A stretch of 64,000 bases of DNA from Pseudoalteromonas rubra. Its GTDB lineage: Bacteria; Pseudomonadota; Gammaproteobacteria; Enterobacterales; Alteromonadaceae. Each line of letters starts with the position of its first letter. The stretch's first letter is position 1. The DNA is taken from contig NZ_CP013611.1 of the NCBI RefSeq assembly GCF_001482385.1, positions 3,665,501-3,729,500 on the forward strand. The letters run 5' to 3'. This document shows, piece after piece, positions 1-9,784 of this stretch. The notes beneath the pieces were generated by a model, which did no database searches, was not told where the DNA came from, and was given only the letters and a program-made list of their open reading frames with translations. Position numbers and translations under genes: made by a program.

Positions 1-100
1 CCCAGGGAAAGCCCTGACTGACCCCAAAGGCAAAGACCGTGAGCAGACGTTTATCGCGATAGTAGCTGGCATAGTCACGCAGGCTGGATGAAATGATCAT
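1..100 (-). CDS. ampG: AmpG-like muropeptide/MFS transporter, N-terminal fragment
   Basis: Only the first 33 codons lie in the window; the gene runs off the left edge. The translation starts MIISSSLRDYASYYRDKRLL and continues into a hydrophobic stretch with SQGFPW, which resembles the N-terminus and first membrane helix of AmpG permeases. AmpG imports anhydro-muropeptides from the periplasm for cell-wall recycling. The call is supported by its neighbours: a cyclophilin gene and yajG lie upstream on the same strand, and yajG next to ampG is a known gammaproteobacterial order. The identification rests on a short fragment plus context. Confidence 0.7.
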   Translation of the reverse strand, partial: MIISSSLRDYASYYRDKRLLTVFAFGVSQGFPW

Positions 101-113
101 AGTGTTTTCCAAT

Positions 114-149
114 CCAGTATCGCCCTGTTATGAGGCAAGGCGATACTGG
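114..149. repeat. Intergenic palindrome between cyclophilin gene and ampG
   Basis: An 11-base perfect inverted repeat, CCAGTATCGCC (114-124) and GGCGATACTGG (139-149), with a 14-base loop. No T-tract follows on either strand, so it is not a classical intrinsic terminator. It may be an mRNA-stabilising or attenuating hairpin within the minus-strand transcript. Confidence 0.6.
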
Positions 150-157
150 CTAAGCGA

Positions 158-784
158 TTACTCGAAGGTCTCTTCCGGCAGCATTTCTATGCTGTGGATG
201 ATCACAGGTGTTTTGGGGATAAAGGTATATCCCAGCTTTTTGTTGTAGTCTGTTTCGACTTGCATGATTTTGTCGAGTGTATCGAAGCCGTCCGCGACGC
301 TACCAAATACAGCAAAGCCCCATCCGCGTCCGGGGTTAAGGTGGTCATTGTCATCCATATTGAAAAAGAACTGACGGGTTCCTGAATGTGGCTTATTGTC
401 CTGATAAGCCATGGCAATGGTGTACATATTATTTTTCAGGCCGTTACCGCTCTCGTTAAAGATTGCGGGGCGCTCGAACATGCCATCATAGTCTTTGTCA
501 TAGCCACCGCCCTGGATCACGAAATCACGCTCGTTGGCCTCGTCCCGCTCTACCCGGTGAAAGACAGAACCTTTATAGTCACCGTTGATCACGTAAGTGA
601 GAAAGTTGTTGACTGTGATCGGTGCACGGGAGCGATCCAGTTCTACGATCACTTTGCCCAGTGAGGTATTGAGCTGAACTTTAGGAAACAGGTTATCTTT
701 TTGGACAAAGCGCCCTTCTTTATTGTTCGCAAATGAGAAATTACTTGTCAGTAGTAATGTCAACAGGATCAGGATACGGAGCAT
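158..784 (-). CDS. Periplasmic cyclophilin-type peptidyl-prolyl isomerase
   Basis: A 208-residue protein with a Sec signal peptide (about residues 1-19, ending SNFSFA). The cyclophilin fold follows: VFHRV near residue 75, FVIQGG near 88, then HSGTRQFFFN and the GWGFAVFG block near 155. It should catalyse cis-trans isomerisation of X-Pro bonds in the periplasm. The FHRV, QGG and QFFFN motifs carry the active-site Arg, Gln and Phe of the family. The canonical Trp that confers cyclosporin sensitivity is not obvious. It lies 11 bases downstream of yajG and upstream of ampG on the same strand, probably one transcript. The exact subtype (PpiA-like or another) is unresolved. Confidence 0.85.
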   Translation of the reverse strand: MLRILILLTLLLTSNFSFANNKEGRFVQKDNLFPKVQLNTSLGKVIVELDRSRAPITVNNFLTYVINGDYKGSVFHRVERDEANERDFVIQGGGYDKDYDGMFERPAIFNESGNGLKNNMYTIAMAYQDNKPHSGTRQFFFNMDDNDHLNPGRGWGFAVFGSVADGFDTLDKIMQVETDYNKKLGYTFIPKTPVIIHSIEMLPEETFE

Positions 785-795
785 AGCTTAGCCTT

Positions 796-1359
796 TTATT
801 GTTGCAAAAAATTAATCAATTCTTTATCCGACAGCATGCGAGTGACCACCTGCTCAGCAAGGCGGTTTAATTGCCCTTCTACCTGAGATTGGTCATGTTT
901 TAGTGGTTTACTGAATGTTGCTTCACCAGTGAAGGGCTTGGTAAATGTGCGTTGCCCTTTGCTTGCTTCTATAACAAATTCGGCATGCGCTATACTTTCG
1001 TGGCGACTGAGCGTTTCATCAACTTTGGCAATAAAGGTGCGAATGCGCAGTGTCAGCTGAGTATCGCTTTGTGGCGACAGTGTCACCCCGTTGGCCTCAA
1101 GTGCCTGAGCCAATAGTTTGTTTAAGGTGACAGGCAGCTCTGCATTTGGCAGATAAACCGCAGGCTCTTGCTCCAGTACTTTAATGGTGAACTTGGTTGT
1201 TCGATTGTCGATCACCTTAATTGCCAGGGTTTGCGACAACTGGCTGATATTTCCACCTTGATAGCTGGGGTTGAGGATCACTGTTTTAGGTGCACTGCTG
1301 CACCCTGCGAGTAAACTGAGAGCTGCACCAAAGAGAGATGCAGAGAATGCTAAGCGCAT
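796..1359 (-). CDS. yajG: YajG family lipoprotein
   Basis: A 187-residue lipoprotein. The signal peptide ends in lipobox LLAGC, followed by SSAPKTVILNP, the start typical of YajG. It is predicted to be lipidated at Cys20 and exported to the envelope. The molecular function of the family is not established. The Shine-Dalgarno AAGGAG overlaps the final codons of rlmG, so the two genes are translationally close. Gene order rlmG-yajG-cyclophilin-ampG on one strand, with bolA nearby, matches the E. coli bolA-yajG-ampG neighbourhood and strengthens the call. Confidence 0.85.
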   Translation of the reverse strand: MRLAFSASLFGAALSLLAGCSSAPKTVILNPSYQGGNISQLSQTLAIKVIDNRTTKFTIKVLEQEPAVYLPNAELPVTLNKLLAQALEANGVTLSPQSDTQLTLRIRTFIAKVDETLSRHESIAHAEFVIEASKGQRTFTKPFTGEATFSKPLKHDQSQVEGQLNRLAEQVVTRMLSDKELINFLQQ

Positions 1360-1361
1360 GA

Positions 1362-2525
1362 TTAGCTCCTTTTAATAGAACTCAATACGGTAAACTTCTT
1401 ATTATTGCCTATCACCTTACAATTCCCGAACAGGCGCTGCAACTTATCTAGGTAATCAAGGTGGCGATTGCCAATGATCCTTAATTCCCCGCCATTTCTC
1501 AGCGTGTGTTTAGCTTGTAAGAACATTTGCCAGGCAATGTGATCGGTAATGGCCTGTGCCTGATGAAACGGCGGGTTGCATAACACCAGATCGGTGGAGT
1601 TAGGCGAAAAGTTACTGAGACAATCATTTTGCATAAACTGGCAGTCATCTACTCTGTCCGGAAGGTTATGAGTGACGTTTTCGCGAGCACTGGCAACGGC
1701 CATGGCGGATTCATCGACAAATATAACCTGTGCATTTGGCATCCGCGCCAGAGTTTGCAAGCCAATCACGCCGTTTCCACAGCCCAGATCTATCACCCGT
1801 AGTGGTTTTTTACCTGCCGGCAGATAGTTCATAAAGAACCGGGCGCCGATATCCAGAGAGTCACGGGAGAATACATTGGCATGGTTATGTATTGTGAAAG
1901 GGGTGTTCTCCAGCGCCCAGCTGACCGGAAACTTATCTGTCACGGGTTTGCCGGTGGTGGTACAAAAGATTAATCGGGACTTTTTAACCGCCAGGCTGGT
2001 GGTAGGCGGTTGTATAAAGTGACTGAAACTCTTTAGCGTCGAGGTATGAATTTCTTTGGCTTTACCCGCTGCTACAATAGGGGTACCCGCAGCGAGGTGG
2101 CTTAGTTGGGATAACTGATGTTGCAGCAGCCCGGCATTTTTTGGCACCTTTATGAGGACCAGGTCGCACTGTTCCGGCAAGGCTGCGAGACTATCTAGCT
2201 GAGTGAGTTTGGTTTCATCCAGCGCCCAATCCAGCTGGTTTTCTACCAGATTGTGGCGGGTTGCCTGTTGTGTCACAAAAGAATCACTGACCTGAGTAAT
2301 ATGCCACTGCGCGTGATCTTTTAGCCGTGCAGCCAGCGTACAGCTTAATGCGCCAAAGGCATCATTCAGGATTAGGATATCGCGTGCATCCGGATAGGCT
2401 GTGGTAATATGATCCAGTAGATATTCGTCGGCCGCATCCCAGGCTTGCAGACTACGGTTTTTTTGCTCAAGGGGAAAACGATGCAGGGTCAGAGCCGTGC
2501 CAGCCAATACAGCGTCGGTGATCAT
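1362..2525 (-). CDS. rlmG: 23S rRNA (guanine-1835-N2)-methyltransferase
   Basis: A 387-residue SAM-dependent methyltransferase. It has the RlmG/RsmC two-domain layout: a degenerate N-terminal methyltransferase-like domain, then a catalytic C-terminal domain with VIDLGCGNGVIG (SAM motif I) and NPPF (motif IV, amino-methylation). RlmG methylates N2 of G1835 in 23S rRNA. I place the start at ATG 2525 because MITDAVLAGTALTLHRF aligns with the family N-terminus, including the later LQAWDAADEYLL. The 17-codon upstream extension begins with TTG and has no family counterpart. It is divergent from alkB. RsmC is the main alternative, but the N-terminus favours RlmG. Confidence 0.85.
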   Translation of the reverse strand: MITDAVLAGTALTLHRFPLEQKNRSLQAWDAADEYLLDHITTAYPDARDILILNDAFGALSCTLAARLKDHAQWHITQVSDSFVTQQATRHNLVENQLDWALDETKLTQLDSLAALPEQCDLVLIKVPKNAGLLQHQLSQLSHLAAGTPIVAAGKAKEIHTSTLKSFSHFIQPPTTSLAVKKSRLIFCTTTGKPVTDKFPVSWALENTPFTIHNHANVFSRDSLDIGARFFMNYLPAGKKPLRVIDLGCGNGVIGLQTLARMPNAQVIFVDESAMAVASARENVTHNLPDRVDDCQFMQNDCLSNFSPNSTDLVLCNPPFHQAQAITDHIAWQMFLQAKHTLRNGGELRIIGNRHLDYLDKLQRLFGNCKVIGNNKKFTVLSSIKRS

Positions 2526-2610
2526 GATGGGGTGAATCTCACTCAAGGTTGGTGCTATCACCTTGCACACTAGCAAAGCGCAGCAGAACTAACAGAACAC
2601 GTAATATAGC

Positions 2611-3213
2611 ATGTCGAGACTGAACAAAGAATGTTTGCCCGGGCAAACACCACAATTGCCGCCGGGTTTTGAATATCAGCCAGCCTGTCTGAGCTTTGAA
2701 AAAAGCCTTGCGCTTTATACCCACCTGGCATCCTCCTTGGATTGGCAACAGCCCACCATCACCTTGTTTGGTCGAACTACACCGATCCCTAGATTACAGT
2801 GTTTTATTGCCGATAAGTCTGTGTCATATGGTTATTCCGGCACTCTGCTTGAGAACACCCCCTGGCCTGATGTACTCAGCGCAATGCGCTCACGCCTGAG
2901 TCGCCAGTTTGGGCACGACTTTAATGCACTGCTTGTTAACTGGTATCGGGATGGGCAGGACAGCATGGGCTGGCATAGTGACGATGAAGCTGAGCTTGGA
3001 CTGAATCCGACGATTTTTTCTATGTCGCTGGGGGCGACGCGCAATTTCAAAATTCGCCATAAGCAGACACAGGAAACCCTGACTCTGCCTTTGCCGACGG
3101 GAAGTGGGTTACTGATGACGGGGCGCAGCCAGCATGACTATCAGCATGCACTGCCGAAACAAGCGCGCGTCACCCAGGGACGGATCAACCTGACATTCAG
3201 AACAGTTGGTTAA
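2611..3213 (+). CDS. alkB: AlkB-family 2-oxoglutarate/Fe(II) dioxygenase
   Basis: A 200-residue dioxygenase predicted to repair N-alkylated bases by oxidative demethylation. The iron ligands are visible as His122-x-Asp124 (WHSDDE) and His179 (QHDYQHAL). Arg191 (RINLTFR) probably binds 2-oxoglutarate. NWYRDGQDSMGWHSDDE is the core signature of the AlkB/ALKBH2-ALKBH3 branch, and the length fits. It is divergent from rlmG with an 85-base gap. Whether DNA, RNA or both is the substrate cannot be told from sequence. Confidence 0.88.
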   Translation: MSRLNKECLPGQTPQLPPGFEYQPACLSFEKSLALYTHLASSLDWQQPTITLFGRTTPIPRLQCFIADKSVSYGYSGTLLENTPWPDVLSAMRSRLSRQFGHDFNALLVNWYRDGQDSMGWHSDDEAELGLNPTIFSMSLGATRNFKIRHKQTQETLTLPLPTGSGLLMTGRSQHDYQHALPKQARVTQGRINLTFRTVG

Positions 3214-3268
3214 TGGTGCATAAGTGCGTATAGTATGCGCTAAATTTTCTCCGCATCGGGAGTGAGTT

Positions 3269-3586
3269 ATGTCAATGCAACAACAAATCTACAATAAGCT
3301 TGCAGACGCCATCGCGTGCAAACATCTCAATGTTATTAACGAAAGTCATATGCACAGCCGGGGTAGCGAGTCACATTTCAAAGTGATTGCTGTCAGCGAA
3401 AAATTCGCGGGACAGCGTTTATTACAACGCCACCGCTTGATTAATGAGGTATTAAAGGAGGAGTTGGCACATCATATTCATGCGCTAGCCATTCACACTT
3501 ATACCCCGGAAGAATATGCTGAACAGCATGGCGAAGTCCCTGATTCACCGAGCTGTCTGGGCGGCTCGAAATTTGATAGTGAGTGA
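3269..3586 (+). CDS. bolA: BolA family protein
   Basis: A 105-residue BolA-type protein with the characteristic SHMHSRGSESHFKVIAVS and RHRLINEVL segments of the class II KH-like fold. BolA proteins pair with monothiol glutaredoxins to handle Fe-S clusters. They can also act as morphology or stress regulators. GGGAG lies 8 bases before ATG 3269. Its proximity to yajG and ampG echoes E. coli. The conserved His residues expected for cluster binding (SHMHS, SHF) are present. Confidence 0.9.
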   Translation: MSMQQQIYNKLADAIACKHLNVINESHMHSRGSESHFKVIAVSEKFAGQRLLQRHRLINEVLKEELAHHIHALAIHTYTPEEYAEQHGEVPDSPSCLGGSKFDSE

Positions 3587-3658
3587 TCAGACCTGTGTTT
3601 GCAGGATCTGCATTTAAACTAACGCAGTTTTCATAATACAGAATATGTAGGAATAGAC

Positions 3659-4849
3659 ATGGTCATCAAACCTAAGATCCGTGGTTTTATCTGTACCAAT
3701 GCTCACCCGGTGGGCTGTGCTGAGCACGTAAAAGAACAAATTGCTTATGTTAAGGCTCAGGGTCCAATCAATAACGGCCCTAAAAATGTCCTGGTGATCG
3801 GTGCCTCTACCGGTTATGGCCTGGCTTCTCGTATCACCGCTGCTTTTGGCGCTGGTGCAAAAACACTGGGTATCTTCTTCGAAAAAGAAGGTACAGAGAA
3901 AAAGCCGGCGTCAGCGGGTTGGTATAATACCGCTGCATTTCAGCAAGCCGCCGATGAGGCTGGCCTGTGGTCAAAGAACATCAATGGTGATGCATTCTCA
4001 GATGAGCTTAAAGCCAAAGCGATTGAGACCATCAAGGCTGAAATGGGCAAAGTTGATTTGATCATCTACAGTCTGGCATCACCGCGTCGTACTGATCCTA
4101 AATCGGGCGAGACCTTTTCATCGGTGCTTAAGCCAATTGGTCAAACCATCACAACCAAGAATCTAAATACGTCTAAGCGGATCATTGATGAAGTGACCGT
4201 TGAAGCGGCCAATGAAGAAGAAATCGCTAATACCGTGAAAGTGATGGGCGGTGAAGATTGGGAGTTGTGGCTGGAGGCACTGAAAGAAGCCGATGTGCTT
4301 GCTGAAGGGTTCAAAACGACGGCATACACTTATATCGGTAAAGAGCTGACCTGGCCTATCTATGGCCATGCGACCATAGGCAAAGCCAAAGAAGACCTGG
4401 ATCGCGCGACAGATGCAATTAAAGCATCAACTGCGCACTTAAACGGTGAAGCCTATGTTGCCTCATTGAATGCGGTAGTGACTCAGGCAAGCTCTGCTAT
4501 CCCAATTATGCCTCTGTATATCTCTACTTTGTTCAAAGTGACCAAAGAAGAGGGCACCTACGAAGGGACAATTGAGCAGATCCAAGGGTTGTTCAGTGAA
4601 AACCTGTACGGAGAGACTCCACGTTTTGATGACGGAGGTCACCTGTTCCAGAACTACAAAGAGCTGGAAGACGGAGTCCAGGCGCGCATTAAAGCTATTT
4701 GGGATAAAGTCGACACGGACAGTATCGATGAGCTGACTGATTACGCCGGTTATCACAATGAATTCCTGAAGCTATTTGGTTTTGGCATCGAGTCAGTTGA
4801 CTATGATGCAGACGTGGATACGGCGGTTGAGATTAACCACCTAATCTAG
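3659..4849 (+). CDS. fabV: Enoyl-ACP reductase, FabV type
   Basis: A 396-residue NADH-dependent enoyl-acyl carrier protein reductase that completes each fatty-acid elongation cycle in the cytosol. The N-terminus MVIKPKIRGFICTNAHPVGC is the FabV signature. The nucleotide-binding loop is VIGASTGYGLASR. The catalytic pair is Tyr235 and Lys244 in the Y-x8-K spacing typical of FabV rather than the Y-x6-K of FabI. Length matches the family. It is monocistronic: 72 bases follow bolA, and a strong terminator follows the stop. FabV is intrinsically less sensitive to triclosan than FabI in studied species. Confidence 0.95.
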   Translation: MVIKPKIRGFICTNAHPVGCAEHVKEQIAYVKAQGPINNGPKNVLVIGASTGYGLASRITAAFGAGAKTLGIFFEKEGTEKKPASAGWYNTAAFQQAADEAGLWSKNINGDAFSDELKAKAIETIKAEMGKVDLIIYSLASPRRTDPKSGETFSSVLKPIGQTITTKNLNTSKRIIDEVTVEAANEEEIANTVKVMGGEDWELWLEALKEADVLAEGFKTTAYTYIGKELTWPIYGHATIGKAKEDLDRATDAIKASTAHLNGEAYVASLNAVVTQASSAIPIMPLYISTLFKVTKEEGTYEGTIEQIQGLFSENLYGETPRFDDGGHLFQNYKELEDGVQARIKAIWDKVDTDSIDELTDYAGYHNEFLKLFGFGIESVDYDADVDTAVEINHLI

Positions 4850-4856
4850 TCGTTAG

Positions 4857-4885
4857 ACGGGCGAAATCACTGATTTCGCCCGTTT
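4857..4885 (+). terminator. Intrinsic terminator of fabV
   Basis: A 13-base perfect stem, ACGGGCGAAATCA and TGATTTCGCCCGT, with a 1-base centre (effectively a short loop), followed by TTTC. It lies 8 bases after the fabV stop. Confidence 0.85.
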
Positions 4886-5229
4886 CATTGCGTACCCTTC
4901 ATTAAGAATATTCCCCTCAGCAGTACTGTCAATTTCTCATCAATACCACTTTGGTCTATATTTAGATTCTTGCAGTGACACCTGATGAACTAAATCCATT
5001 GTTAAGTCGTATTATTTTCATATTTCCACTCGCATAGTCAGTACGATTAATGTTAAAATTGCGGAAATATGTAAGGACTATATACCACGGTGCTGGTTCC
5101 CGTTGCGGACAGGTTGGCCCGACTTTGTGTATGTTGTGCCAGCTCTTTGACTCCAATACAACTCAGAGAATAGTGCCGTGGTAAGTAAAGATTTATCAAT
5201 TTCTTTCCGTTAATGTAATGCAAGTGCGT
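4886..5229. other. Leader and promoter region of the nqr operon
   Basis: About 340 bases between the fabV terminator and nqrA with no convincing gene on either strand. It is A+T-rich around 4950-5060 and presumably holds the nqr promoter. I could not fix -35/-10 boxes with confidence. No strong Shine-Dalgarno precedes nqrA. Confidence 0.4.
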
Positions 5230-6573
5230 ATGATCAACATAAAAAAAGGTCTGGACTTACCCATAGAGGGCGCACCACAGCAAGTTATTCATGATGGTTC
5301 TGCTGTCAAACGAGTAGCTGTGTTGGGTGAAGAGTTTATTGGTATGCGTCCAACCATGCGAGTGCGTGTGGATGACCAAGTCAAGAAAGGCCAAGTTCTT
5401 TTTGAAGACAAAAAGAATCCTGGCGTCAAGTTTACTGCGCCAGCCTCTGGTGTAGTTAAAGAAATCAACCGTGGAGCCAAGCGTGTTCTTCAGTCCGTTG
5501 TGATTGAAGTACAGGGCGATGAGCAAATCACTTTTGAAAAGTTCCCGGCTGCTGAACTCGGCAACCTAGATCGCGAGAAAGTGAAAGAAGTGCTGATCGA
5601 ATCGGGTCAATGGCCAGCGTTGCGTGCACGTCCTTTCAGTCGTGTAGCAGTACCTAGCGCGTCGCCAAGCTCGATCTTTGTTACCGCAATTGACACTAAC
5701 CCTCTAGCTGCGGATCCTGCTGTTGTGATCGCTGAAAACGTGGAAGCGTTTGAGGCTGGTCTGGCTGTGGTTTCGCGTCTGACTGACGGCAAAGTGTTTG
5801 TTTGTAAGCAATCTGGCAGTAAGGTGCCGAGCTCTTCGCTTTCTCAGGTAGAAGTACATGAGTTTGCGGGTGTTCACCCTGCTGGTCTGGTTGGTACACA
5901 CATCCACAACCTCGACGCTGTCGGTCCAAACAAGCAAGTATGGCACCTGGGTTACCAGGACGTAATTGCTTTCGGTAAGCTATTCCTAAGTGGTGAAATC
6001 TACTCAGACCGTGTTGTTGCTTTGGCCGGTCCGAGCGTGAAGAACCCACGTCTTGTTAAAACTCAAGTTGGTGCGTCGTTAACCGATTTAGTTGCAGGTG
6101 AAACTGAAGATGGTGAAAACCGGGTCATTTCTGGCTCTGTGTTAGCTGGTAAAACAGCCGCTGGTCCTCATGCTTACCTGGGTCGTTATCATGTACAGGT
6201 TTCTGTGCTGTCTGAAGGTCGTGAGAAAGAGCTGTTTGGCTGGATCGCACCTGGTAGTACTAAATTCTCTGTAACCCGTACTTTCATCTCTCACTTTGCG
6301 CCAAGTCGTCTGTTCAAGATGACCACCTCTACCGGTGGCTCAAAGCGTGCGATGGTGCCAATTGGTAACTATGAGCGTGTAATGCCGCTTGATATCCTGC
6401 CAACTCTGTTGTTGCGTGACCTGATCTCTGGCGATTTGGACAGCGCGATTTCACTGGGTGCGCTAGAGCTGGATGAAGAAGATCTGGCGTTGTGTACCTT
6501 CGTTTGTCCGGGCAAATACGACTATGGAACAATCTTACGTGATTGCCTGACTACAATCGAGAAGGAAGGTTAA
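5230..6573 (+). CDS. nqrA: Na+-translocating NADH:quinone reductase subunit A
   Basis: The 447-residue subunit A of the Na+-NQR, the respiratory sodium pump of many marine bacteria. NqrA is the peripheral cytoplasmic subunit implicated in quinone binding. I start at ATG 5230 because [14 protein letters not shown] matches the conserved N-terminus. An in-frame ATG four codons upstream (5218) has no better ribosome site. Conserved blocks include [15 protein letters not shown] and [20 protein letters not shown]. It is first of six genes, with nqrB starting one base after the stop. Confidence 0.96.
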   Translation: MINIKKGLDLPIEGAPQQVIHDGSAVKRVAVLGEEFIGMRPTMRVRVDDQVKKGQVLFEDKKNPGVKFTAPASGVVKEINRGAKRVLQSVVIEVQGDEQITFEKFPAAELGNLDREKVKEVLIESGQWPALRARPFSRVAVPSASPSSIFVTAIDTNPLAADPAVVIAENVEAFEAGLAVVSRLTDGKVFVCKQSGSKVPSSSLSQVEVHEFAGVHPAGLVGTHIHNLDAVGPNKQVWHLGYQDVIAFGKLFLSGEIYSDRVVALAGPSVKNPRLVKTQVGASLTDLVAGETEDGENRVISGSVLAGKTAAGPHAYLGRYHVQVSVLSEGREKELFGWIAPGSTKFSVTRTFISHFAPSRLFKMTTSTGGSKRAMVPIGNYERVMPLDILPTLLLRDLISGDLDSAISLGALELDEEDLALCTFVCPGKYDYGTILRDCLTTIEKEG

Positions 6574-6574
6574 A

Positions 6575-7774
6575 ATGGCCTTAAAGAAATTTTTAGAAGA
6601 CATTGAACCTCACTTTGAACCTGGTGGTAAACACGAGAAGTGGTATGCCCTGTACGAAGCAGTTGCAACTGTTTTCTACACGCCAGGTTATGTCAACAAA
6701 GGCGGCACTCACGTACGTGATAATATCGACCTGAAACGTATCATGATCTTAGTTTGGATGGCGACATTCCCAGCTATGTTCTTTGGTATGTTCAACATTG
6801 GTCACCAGGCAGCGATTGCGATTGGCAATGGTTTTGAAATTGCAAACACTTGGCAGGCGGCATTATTCCAGCTGTTTGGCGGTGAGCTAACAGCCGATTC
6901 TGGCTGGGGCGCAAAGATGTTCTACGGGGCCTGTTTCTTCCTACCGATTTACGCGACAGTATTTATTGTCGGTGGTTTCTGGGAAGTATTATTTGCTTCA
7001 GTGCGTAAGCACGAAGTAAATGAAGGTTTCTTCGTAACATCAGTACTGTTCGCCCTGATCCTGCCCGCAACGATCCCGTTATGGCAAGTTGCGTTGGGTA
7101 TCACCTTCGGTGTTGTGGTAGCAAAAGAAGTCTTCGGTGGTACAGGCCGTAACTTCCTGAACCCGGCACTGGCTGGTCGTGCATTCCTGTTCTTCGCATA
7201 CCCAGGTGACATCTCAGGTGACACAGTGTGGACAGCGGTAGACTCTTTCTCAGGTGCAACTTACCTGGGTCAGGCTGCAACAGGCGCGCTGGATTATGAC
7301 AACATGGTACTGTGGTGGAACGCATTCTACGGCTTTATTCAAGGTTCAGTAGGTGAAACCTCTACACTGGCTATCATGATTGGTGGTTTGTTCCTGATTT
7401 ATGTTCGTATCGCATCGTGGCGCATCGTACTGGGTACTTTCCTGGGTATGGTCGTGATGTCTATGCTGCTGAACATGATCGGTTCTGACACTAACACAGT
7501 ATTCGCTATGCCTTGGCACTGGCACTTAGTACTGGGTGGTTTTGCATTCGGTATGTTCTTCATGGCAACCGACCCGGTATCTGCGTCTTTCACAGACAAA
7601 GGTAAGTGGGCATATGGTGCATTGATTGGTGTAATGGTTGTACTTATCCGTGTTGTTAACCCGGCATACCCAGAGGGTATGATGTTAGCAATTCTGTTCG
7701 CAAACCTGTTCGCACCACTTTTCGACCACATGGTTGTGCAGTCTAATGTGAAGAGGAGATTAGCACGTGTCTAG
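6575..7774 (+). CDS. nqrB: Na+-NQR subunit B
   Basis: A 399-residue multi-helix membrane subunit carrying riboflavin and covalently bound FMN. The flavinylation motif is SGAT with Thr229 the predicted FMN acceptor, attached by ApbE, whose gene lies downstream. The GGFWE segment (residues 133-137) retains the Gly and Glu positions where substitutions in Vibrio give korormicin/HQNO resistance, so the pump is probably inhibitor-sensitive. That is an inference from recalled mutants. The stop overlaps the nqrC start by 8 bases. Confidence 0.96.
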   Translation: MALKKFLEDIEPHFEPGGKHEKWYALYEAVATVFYTPGYVNKGGTHVRDNIDLKRIMILVWMATFPAMFFGMFNIGHQAAIAIGNGFEIANTWQAALFQLFGGELTADSGWGAKMFYGACFFLPIYATVFIVGGFWEVLFASVRKHEVNEGFFVTSVLFALILPATIPLWQVALGITFGVVVAKEVFGGTGRNFLNPALAGRAFLFFAYPGDISGDTVWTAVDSFSGATYLGQAATGALDYDNMVLWWNAFYGFIQGSVGETSTLAIMIGGLFLIYVRIASWRIVLGTFLGMVVMSMLLNMIGSDTNTVFAMPWHWHLVLGGFAFGMFFMATDPVSASFTDKGKWAYGALIGVMVVLIRVVNPAYPEGMMLAILFANLFAPLFDHMVVQSNVKRRLARV

Positions 7775-8513
7775 TAACAATGAATCTATCGGCAAAACGC
7801 TAGGCGTTGTTGTTGGCTTATGTTTAGTGTGTGCGGTTGTCGTATCTTTTGCGGCAGTACAGCTTCGCCCACTGCAACAGGCAAACAAAATCGAAGACGT
7901 GCAGCGCAACATTTTGGCGGCTGCTGGCGTTGAGAACGTTGAAAACGTGTCAGAAACCTACAACCAAGTGATTGACGCACGCGTTGTAGATATGAAGACC
8001 GGTGAGTTTGTAGACACAGATCCTAACTCATTCGATTTCACTATGACTAAGTTCGATGCAGCGCGCAGTATTGCTTTGCCAAAAGCAAAAGACGTTGCGG
8101 GCGTTCAGCGTATGACGACTGAGTCTCCGGTTTACCTTGCTAAGAACAGCAATGGTAAATTTGAGTCTGTTATCCTGCCAATTCAGGGTTACGGTCTTTG
8201 GGGTATTATGTACGGCTTCGTAGCATTGGACCTGGACGGTGAAACCATTCAGGCAATCAAATTCTACCAGCACACTGAAACTGCGGGTCTGGGTGGCGAA
8301 ATCCAAAACCCAACATGGACTGCAACCTGGCAGGGCAAAAAGCTACCAATCGACGTAGTAAAAGGCACTGCAGGTAGTGATGTGCATAAAGTAGATGGTC
8401 TGTCTGGTGCAACGTTAACGTCTAACGGTGTTGAAAATACATTTACGTTCTGGACAGGCGACGATGCGTTTGGTCCATTCCTTGCGAAAGTACGTGAAGG
8501 GGCATTGAACTAA
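7767..8513 (+). CDS. nqrC: Na+-NQR subunit C
   Basis: A 248-residue subunit with one N-terminal membrane helix (residues 10-30) and a periplasmic FMN domain. The covalent flavin site is SGATLTS with Thr216 the acceptor. NqrC passes electrons from the NqrD/E iron centre towards NqrB. The start is GTG 7767, fixed by AGGAG a few bases upstream and by the family N-terminus. The gene overlaps the end of nqrB by 8 bases, and its stop shares a base with the nqrD start. Confidence 0.95.
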   Translation: MSSNNESIGKTLGVVVGLCLVCAVVVSFAAVQLRPLQQANKIEDVQRNILAAAGVENVENVSETYNQVIDARVVDMKTGEFVDTDPNSFDFTMTKFDAARSIALPKAKDVAGVQRMTTESPVYLAKNSNGKFESVILPIQGYGLWGIMYGFVALDLDGETIQAIKFYQHTETAGLGGEIQNPTWTATWQGKKLPIDVVKGTAGSDVHKVDGLSGATLTSNGVENTFTFWTGDDAFGPFLAKVREGALN

Positions 8514-9145
8514 TGGCTAACTCAAAAGAAATGAAGCAAGTCCTGTTTGGACCTGTCTTTGCAAATAACCCAATTGCACTGCAAGTACTGGGTATCTGTT
8601 CTGCGCTGGCAGTAACTTCAAGCCTGAAAAACGCATTGATCATGTCAATTGCATTGACTGTGGTAACTGCGTTCTCAAGCTTGTTCATCTCTATGATCCG
8701 TAATCACATTCCGTCAAGCGTACGGATCATTGTTCAGATGACCATCATCGCGTCTCTGGTTATCGTTGTAGACCAGGTGCTGCAGGCATTTGTTTATGCC
8801 ACGGCAAAAGAGCTGACGGTATTCGTTGGTCTGATCATTACCAACTGTATCGTAATGGGTCGTGCCGAAGCATACGCAATGAAGTCGCCACCTCTGATGT
8901 CATTCCTGGATGGTATCGGTAACGGCCTGGGCTACTCAGTTGTACTGATCGCAATTGGCTTCGTACGTGAACTGTTCGGTGCCGGTGCTCTGTTCGGTGT
9001 TGAAATTCTGCCGCTAATCTCTAACGGTGGTTGGTACCAGCCTATGGGTCTGTTGGTTATGCCATTTAGCTCGTTCTTCTTAGTAGGTATCTTCATCTGG
9101 GTACTGCGTACTTGGAAGAAAGACCAAGTAGAAGCTAAGGCATAA
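8513..9145 (+). CDS. nqrD: Na+-NQR subunit D
   Basis: A 210-residue integral membrane subunit with about six helices. Cys29 (GICSAL) and Cys112 (ITNCIVMG) are the conserved cysteines that, with the pair in NqrE, hold the intramembrane iron centre. NqrD and NqrE are homologous inverted-topology subunits related to RnfA/RnfE. The ATG overlaps the nqrC stop. [18 protein letters not shown] is a family hallmark. Confidence 0.95.
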   Translation: MANSKEMKQVLFGPVFANNPIALQVLGICSALAVTSSLKNALIMSIALTVVTAFSSLFISMIRNHIPSSVRIIVQMTIIASLVIVVDQVLQAFVYATAKELTVFVGLIITNCIVMGRAEAYAMKSPPLMSFLDGIGNGLGYSVVLIAIGFVRELFGAGALFGVEILPLISNGGWYQPMGLLVMPFSSFFLVGIFIWVLRTWKKDQVEAKA

Positions 9146-9155
9146 GGGGAGAGAG

Positions 9156-9764
9156 ATGGAACATTATCTGAGTTTATTTGTAAAAGCGGTTTTCGTTGAA
9201 AACTTAGCGCTATCTTTCTTCCTGGGGATGTGTACTTTCCTGGCTGTATCTAAGAAAGTCACTACCTCATTCGGTCTGGGTGTTGCGGTAATCTTCGTAC
9301 TGGGCGTTGCTGTACCAGTAAACAACGTGGTTTATCACGCTATTCTGGCACCAGGCGCACTTGAGTGGTTAGGTTTCCCTGAAGCTGACTTAAGCTTCCT
9401 GAAGTTCCTGACATTTATCGGTGTAATTGCGGCACTTGTACAGATCCTTGAGATGACTCTGGACAAGTTCTTCCCGGCACTATACAACGCTCTGGGTATC
9501 TTCCTGCCTCTGATCACAGTTAACTGTGCAATCTTTGGTGCGGTATCCTTCATGGTTGAGCGTAACCTGAACTTCGGTGAGTCAGTGATCTTTGGCTTAG
9601 GTTCTGGTGTGGGCTGGGCACTTGCTATCGTATTGCTAGCAGGTCTTCGCGAGAAAATGAAGTATGCTGATATTCCTGATGGTCTGCGTGGTCTGGGTAT
9701 TACCTTTATCACGGTTGGTCTGATGGGCTTCGGCTTCCTGTCATTCTCTGGTATTTCACTTTAA
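9156..9764 (+). CDS. nqrE: Na+-NQR subunit E
   Basis: A 202-residue six-helix membrane subunit, partner of NqrD. Cys26 (LGMCTF) and Cys124 (TVNCAIFG) are the predicted ligands to the shared membrane iron centre. The start ATG 9156 has AGGGGAGAGAG just upstream, a strong ribosome site. It lies 10 bases after nqrD in the six-gene operon. The RnfA-like sequence is distinguished from true Rnf by the operon context. Confidence 0.95.
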   Translation: MEHYLSLFVKAVFVENLALSFFLGMCTFLAVSKKVTTSFGLGVAVIFVLGVAVPVNNVVYHAILAPGALEWLGFPEADLSFLKFLTFIGVIAALVQILEMTLDKFFPALYNALGIFLPLITVNCAIFGAVSFMVERNLNFGESVIFGLGSGVGWALAIVLLAGLREKMKYADIPDGLRGLGITFITVGLMGFGFLSFSGISL

Positions 9765-9784
9765 GGTAGCGAGGAAACTATACG

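Noticed and set aside
4962..5156. 64-codon minus-strand frame in the nqr leader
   Set aside because: No ribosome site, no coding character, and it overlaps the expected nqr promoter region.
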